A DNA stretch of 18,669 nucleotides from Desulfobacterales bacterium (GTDB taxonomy: Bacteria > Desulfobacterota > Desulfobacteria > Desulfobacterales > Desulfosalsimonadaceae). Where the stretch lies: NCBI GenBank assembly GCA_029933295.1, contig JAOZOL010000022.1:1-18669 (forward strand). Reading direction: 5' to 3'. Every line of letters begins with the position of its first letter. Within the stretch, counting starts at the first letter, position 1. Of this stretch, positions 16,156 through 18,669 are shown in pieces. The position numbers and the translations under genes were made by a program. Below the pieces are notes generated by a model. The model did not search any database. It was not told the origin of the DNA and saw nothing but the letters and a program-made list of their open reading frames with translations.

Positions 16156-18669
16156 TTATTGGTTCTCATGTCCGTTGATCGTTGCGGGTACCGGGTCCGG
16201 CAGCATGTGCATCTCAACATCGCAAAGCTTTGCGGCAAGTCTTCCTTTTTGATCAAAAAAAGAGATGTCAGAGACCGTCCGACCGTTTTGGATGGATTTG
16301 CCACTTAGGACGCAATCAATCGGTCCGGTTATCGGGGCATCATGGTAGGTGTAACAGGCACCTATTTTTGTGGGGAGCGATTTTTGGTTGAAATTGTGTA
16401 TTCCCCATAAGATGGCGAGTTGCAATCCGCCGTCAAGGGCGGCGATATCATATTTCCAGCTATAATCCGGCCATGCCATTCTTTCTATTCCACCAAGAAC
16501 AGCTGTTGCTGTTTTGTCGGAAACACCTTTTAAGGATTTAATGACCTGGAATTCCGGACCGTGAAAAAGCATGCCATTGTAAATTTCAGAAACATCCCAC
16601 TTCCATGAGGGCAAGCCGTTTTCCTTTGATTTGAATTCATTACTGGTCACAGGGTTTTTAAGAGACATTTCTATCTTGGCGGCGTAATGCGTGCCGCGGT
16701 CAGGACCTATCAATGACAGGTCTAAAAAAGAACGGTCGCCATTTGACTGACGGCAGTTTACCGTGAAATTGTCGCTGCCTTTTATAAAATTGTCGAGTTT
16801 GATTCCTCGCAGAACTTTGAGATCCCGGCATCTAACATAATTCATATCCGGGTTGTACAGTTGGGCTGTTTTTGAAAACCATTCAAGTACCATTACAACC
16901 GGGAGTACGGGCGTTTCCTGTATGCGATGGCTGTCGATAAAGGGATATTTTTCTTTATTAACCAGCAGGCTCAGGTTGAGATCCCGGGGTATGGCGCTGA
17001 TGCCGGTGGCGCTGTCCGGGGGCGCGGGGCCGATAACAACCTCAATGTTTTCCGGTGCGTTTTCGGTTATTTCTTTTACAAAATGTTTCACCCCGACATC
17101 AACGGGTATCAGGGGAATACCAATCTCTTTGAAATGGGCTTTGAGAAGCGAAGAAACCATGCCGCTGTCCCATGGGCCCCAGTTGATGGATTTTACGGAA
17201 CATTTGCCTTTACGGTTTATCGCTTCAGCATTTGCGACCTTGTTAAGAATTTCGTTAGCCATGGCATAATCGCTTTGTCCCATATTTCCGGTGCGGCCGG
17301 CAATGGAAGAAAAGAGACAAATGACATTCAGTGCGTCTTTGCTAGTGGCTTTAAGAAGCGATTTAAGTCCTTTTACCTTGGTGTTAAAAACCCGATCAAA
17401 TTGTTCTAATGTTTTTTCGGCGATCAGCTTGTCTGCCAGAACACCCGCGCCGTGTACGATACCGGTGATGGCGCCCCATTCTTTTCGGATAGCTTTTAGC
17501 GCATCTGAAATATCCGATTCGCTCGTCACGTCGGCAACGATATATCTTACATCAGCGCCGGCCTGCTGCATGGCCGCGATGTTTGATTTTATTTCCCGTG
17601 TGGAAAGTATTTGGTGGGTCTGTTTATTCAGATCCATGGGGGTCACGGTTTTTCCATTGGCCTTTGCATCCTGCAACAGTGTTGCTTTTATCTGGGCGTC
17701 AGTTTCAGCATTATTACAGCACTCGGGTTCGTCTGCTGGCTCGGTTCTGCCGATCAATGCAAGACGGGGTTTTACCTTTTTGGCAAGCTGAATGAGCGCC
17801 TTTGCGGTAATTCCTCTGGCGCCGCCGGACGCAACGATGACTGAATTTTCATCCAATGCCGTACCAGCATCCCCGGCAGGTTTACTATAACTCTTGAGAC
17901 GAAATCGGCTGCCGTCTGATTTAAGCCCGACTTCAAGTTCCGGCCCGCCGGTGAGGAGTTCCATACAAATGATTGCTGCGATTTTTTCAGATGACAAGCT
18001 ATTGCTGTCAATATCAATGGCCTTGACCGATGCCTTTGGCCATTCGATGGCCGCAGTCTTTATCAGACCGGTTAGCCCTGAAAGCCAGACACGATCACCG
18101 GCTTGTCCTGAAAGTCCAAAGTCACCACCAGTATTTTGTACGGTAACAAAAACGCCGCCGGACTCAGTAAGTCGACCTGCTATTTTTTTAGCGGCTATAA
18201 AAGCTTTTTTGTTAATATTAATGGCGTCCTGTTTTTTTGTAATTTTGCCCAGGCCAGCAAGGAATATCAAACCGTCACAGTCGTCGGGGACTTCTTTGGC
18301 AACCGCAGCACGGATGCCGTTTTTTTTGAGTTCTTTAGCCAGGGCACCGGCAATACCGGTTTTATCATCAATGATACACATATGATTTGCTTCAGAAAGC
18401 CCGGGCATTGAAAAACCGGAATAGGGCACCGGGGTTTCCCGGAGTATATATCTTCCAATCCCTAACCCTTCTTCTTCTGTTTGTGCTTCTATTGCCGGAG
18501 CTATGGCAGTTGCTGGTTCAATACCACTGCTACTGACTTGCCCAAGTGAGCGTTCAATGAAATCAATAACATCACCGAGTGTTTTGATTTCAGCCATTAC
18601 AGCGGGATCGACTTCCGGCATCCCTGGATTTTCCTCATTAATAGCGGAAAAAATTTCAACCCGCTTGAT
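16156..18669 (-). CDS. pfaA: PfaA-like synthase, 3' part: end of an ACP, KR and PS-type DH (partial)
   Basis: The frame is open to the right edge, so 837 residues of a much larger protein are seen. The first visible residues, IKRVEI, are those that follow the phosphopantetheine serine in the usual DSIKRVEI of Pfa ACPs, so the window cuts just after that serine. Numbering from the Met at 18619-18621: a pseudo-Rossmann half of the ketoreductase (about 75-245), then the catalytic KR (258-540) with SGGARGIT 265-272 for NADPH and Lys415, Ser439, Tyr452 and Asn456 at the normal spacing. VLAD (394-397) resembles the LDD fingerprint of B-type KRs, which give D-3-hydroxyacyl chains. A PKS-like dehydratase (about 548-808) has His565 and the D730-x3-Q734 pair. 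KS, malonyltransferase and the remaining ACPs should lie beyond the edge. The pfaC gene begins 2 bp after the TAA, suggesting translational coupling. Confidence 0.92.
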   Translation of the reverse strand: MKRVEIFSAINEENPGMPEVDPAVMAEIKTLGDVIDFIERSLGQVSSSGIEPATAIAPAIEAQTEEEGLGIGRYILRETPVPYSGFSMPGLSEANHMCIIDDKTGIAGALAKELKKNGIRAAVAKEVPDDCDGLIFLAGLGKITKKQDAININKKAFIAAKKIAGRLTESGGVFVTVQNTGGDFGLSGQAGDRVWLSGLTGLIKTAAIEWPKASVKAIDIDSNSLSSEKIAAIICMELLTGGPELEVGLKSDGSRFRLKSYSKPAGDAGTALDENSVIVASGGARGITAKALIQLAKKVKPRLALIGRTEPADEPECCNNAETDAQIKATLLQDAKANGKTVTPMDLNKQTHQILSTREIKSNIAAMQQAGADVRYIVADVTSESDISDALKAIRKEWGAITGIVHGAGVLADKLIAEKTLEQFDRVFNTKVKGLKSLLKATSKDALNVICLFSSIAGRTGNMGQSDYAMANEILNKVANAEAINRKGKCSVKSINWGPWDSGMVSSLLKAHFKEIGIPLIPVDVGVKHFVKEITENAPENIEVVIGPAPPDSATGISAIPRDLNLSLLVNKEKYPFIDSHRIQETPVLPVVMVLEWFSKTAQLYNPDMNYVRCRDLKVLRGIKLDNFIKGSDNFTVNCRQSNGDRSFLDLSLIGPDRGTHYAAKIEMSLKNPVTSNEFKSKENGLPSWKWDVSEIYNGMLFHGPEFQVIKSLKGVSDKTATAVLGGIERMAWPDYSWKYDIAALDGGLQLAILWGIHNFNQKSLPTKIGACYTYHDAPITGPIDCVLSGKSIQNGRTVSDISFFDQKGRLAAKLCDVEMHMLPDPVPATINGHENQ

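Noticed and set aside
8142..16308. Many open frames of 60-180 codons on the + strand opposite the pfa genes
   Set aside because: They are antisense or out-of-frame to long, motif-rich coding sequence, show no recognisable domain, and have no spaced SD.

Overview
The window looks like a chromosomal piece from an anaerobic deltaproteobacterium, most likely a sulfate reducer of the Desulfobacteraceae/Desulfobacterota type. This rests on family resemblance only: a multidomain polyunsaturated-fatty-acid-type (Pfa) synthase with a fused terminal acyltransferase, and a PAS-PAS-coiled-coil-LuxR regulator of a kind common in that group. No rRNA, tRNA, CRISPR array, insertion sequence or integrase was seen.

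Layout. The left 1.3 kb is on the + strand: a complete membrane-attached family 2 glycosyltransferase (7-954), then a Nudix hydrolase gene (1029-1319) that stops inside its Nudix box and is probably a remnant. From 1420 to the right edge everything lies on the - strand and reads right to left as one co-directional block of five genes: the 3' part of a pfaA-like synthase gene (16156-18669, cut by the window edge inside an ACP domain), a 2684-residue pfaC/pfa3-like synthase (8099-16153), a PAS-PAS-LuxR regulator (6570-7967), a single-span transpeptidase-domain penicillin-binding protein (5132-6511) and an unusually large GlmS-like glutamine amidotransferase/sugar isomerase (1420-5157). The gaps are 2 bp, 131 bp, 58 bp and an overlap of about 26 bp.

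How the genes may work together. The two Pfa proteins carry ACP, KR and PS-type DH on the first, and KS, chain-length-factor-like KS, AT, two FabA-like double-hot-dog DHs and an AGPAT on the second. This is most of an iterative polyunsaturated-lipid assembly line. The KS-MAT-ACP half of PfaA and the enoyl reductase (PfaD/Pfa1) must lie to the right of the window, and a phosphopantetheinyl transferase is not seen. The fused AGPAT suggests the finished chain goes straight onto a glycerolipid. The LuxR-type protein could sense an intracellular signal and control the block. The PBP and the GlmS-like enzyme point to cell-envelope sugar or peptidoglycan chemistry, so the block may couple an unusual lipid to envelope remodelling; that link is inference from gene order only.

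Most interesting points: the possible five-gene lipid/envelope unit; the chemically different catalytic acids in the two DH domains (Asp versus Glu); HX4E in place of HX4D in the acyltransferase; the giant GlmS-like protein with a long N-terminal presequence, a helical insertion and a C-terminal extension but every GlmS catalytic residue kept; and the broken Nudix gene at the left border of the block.
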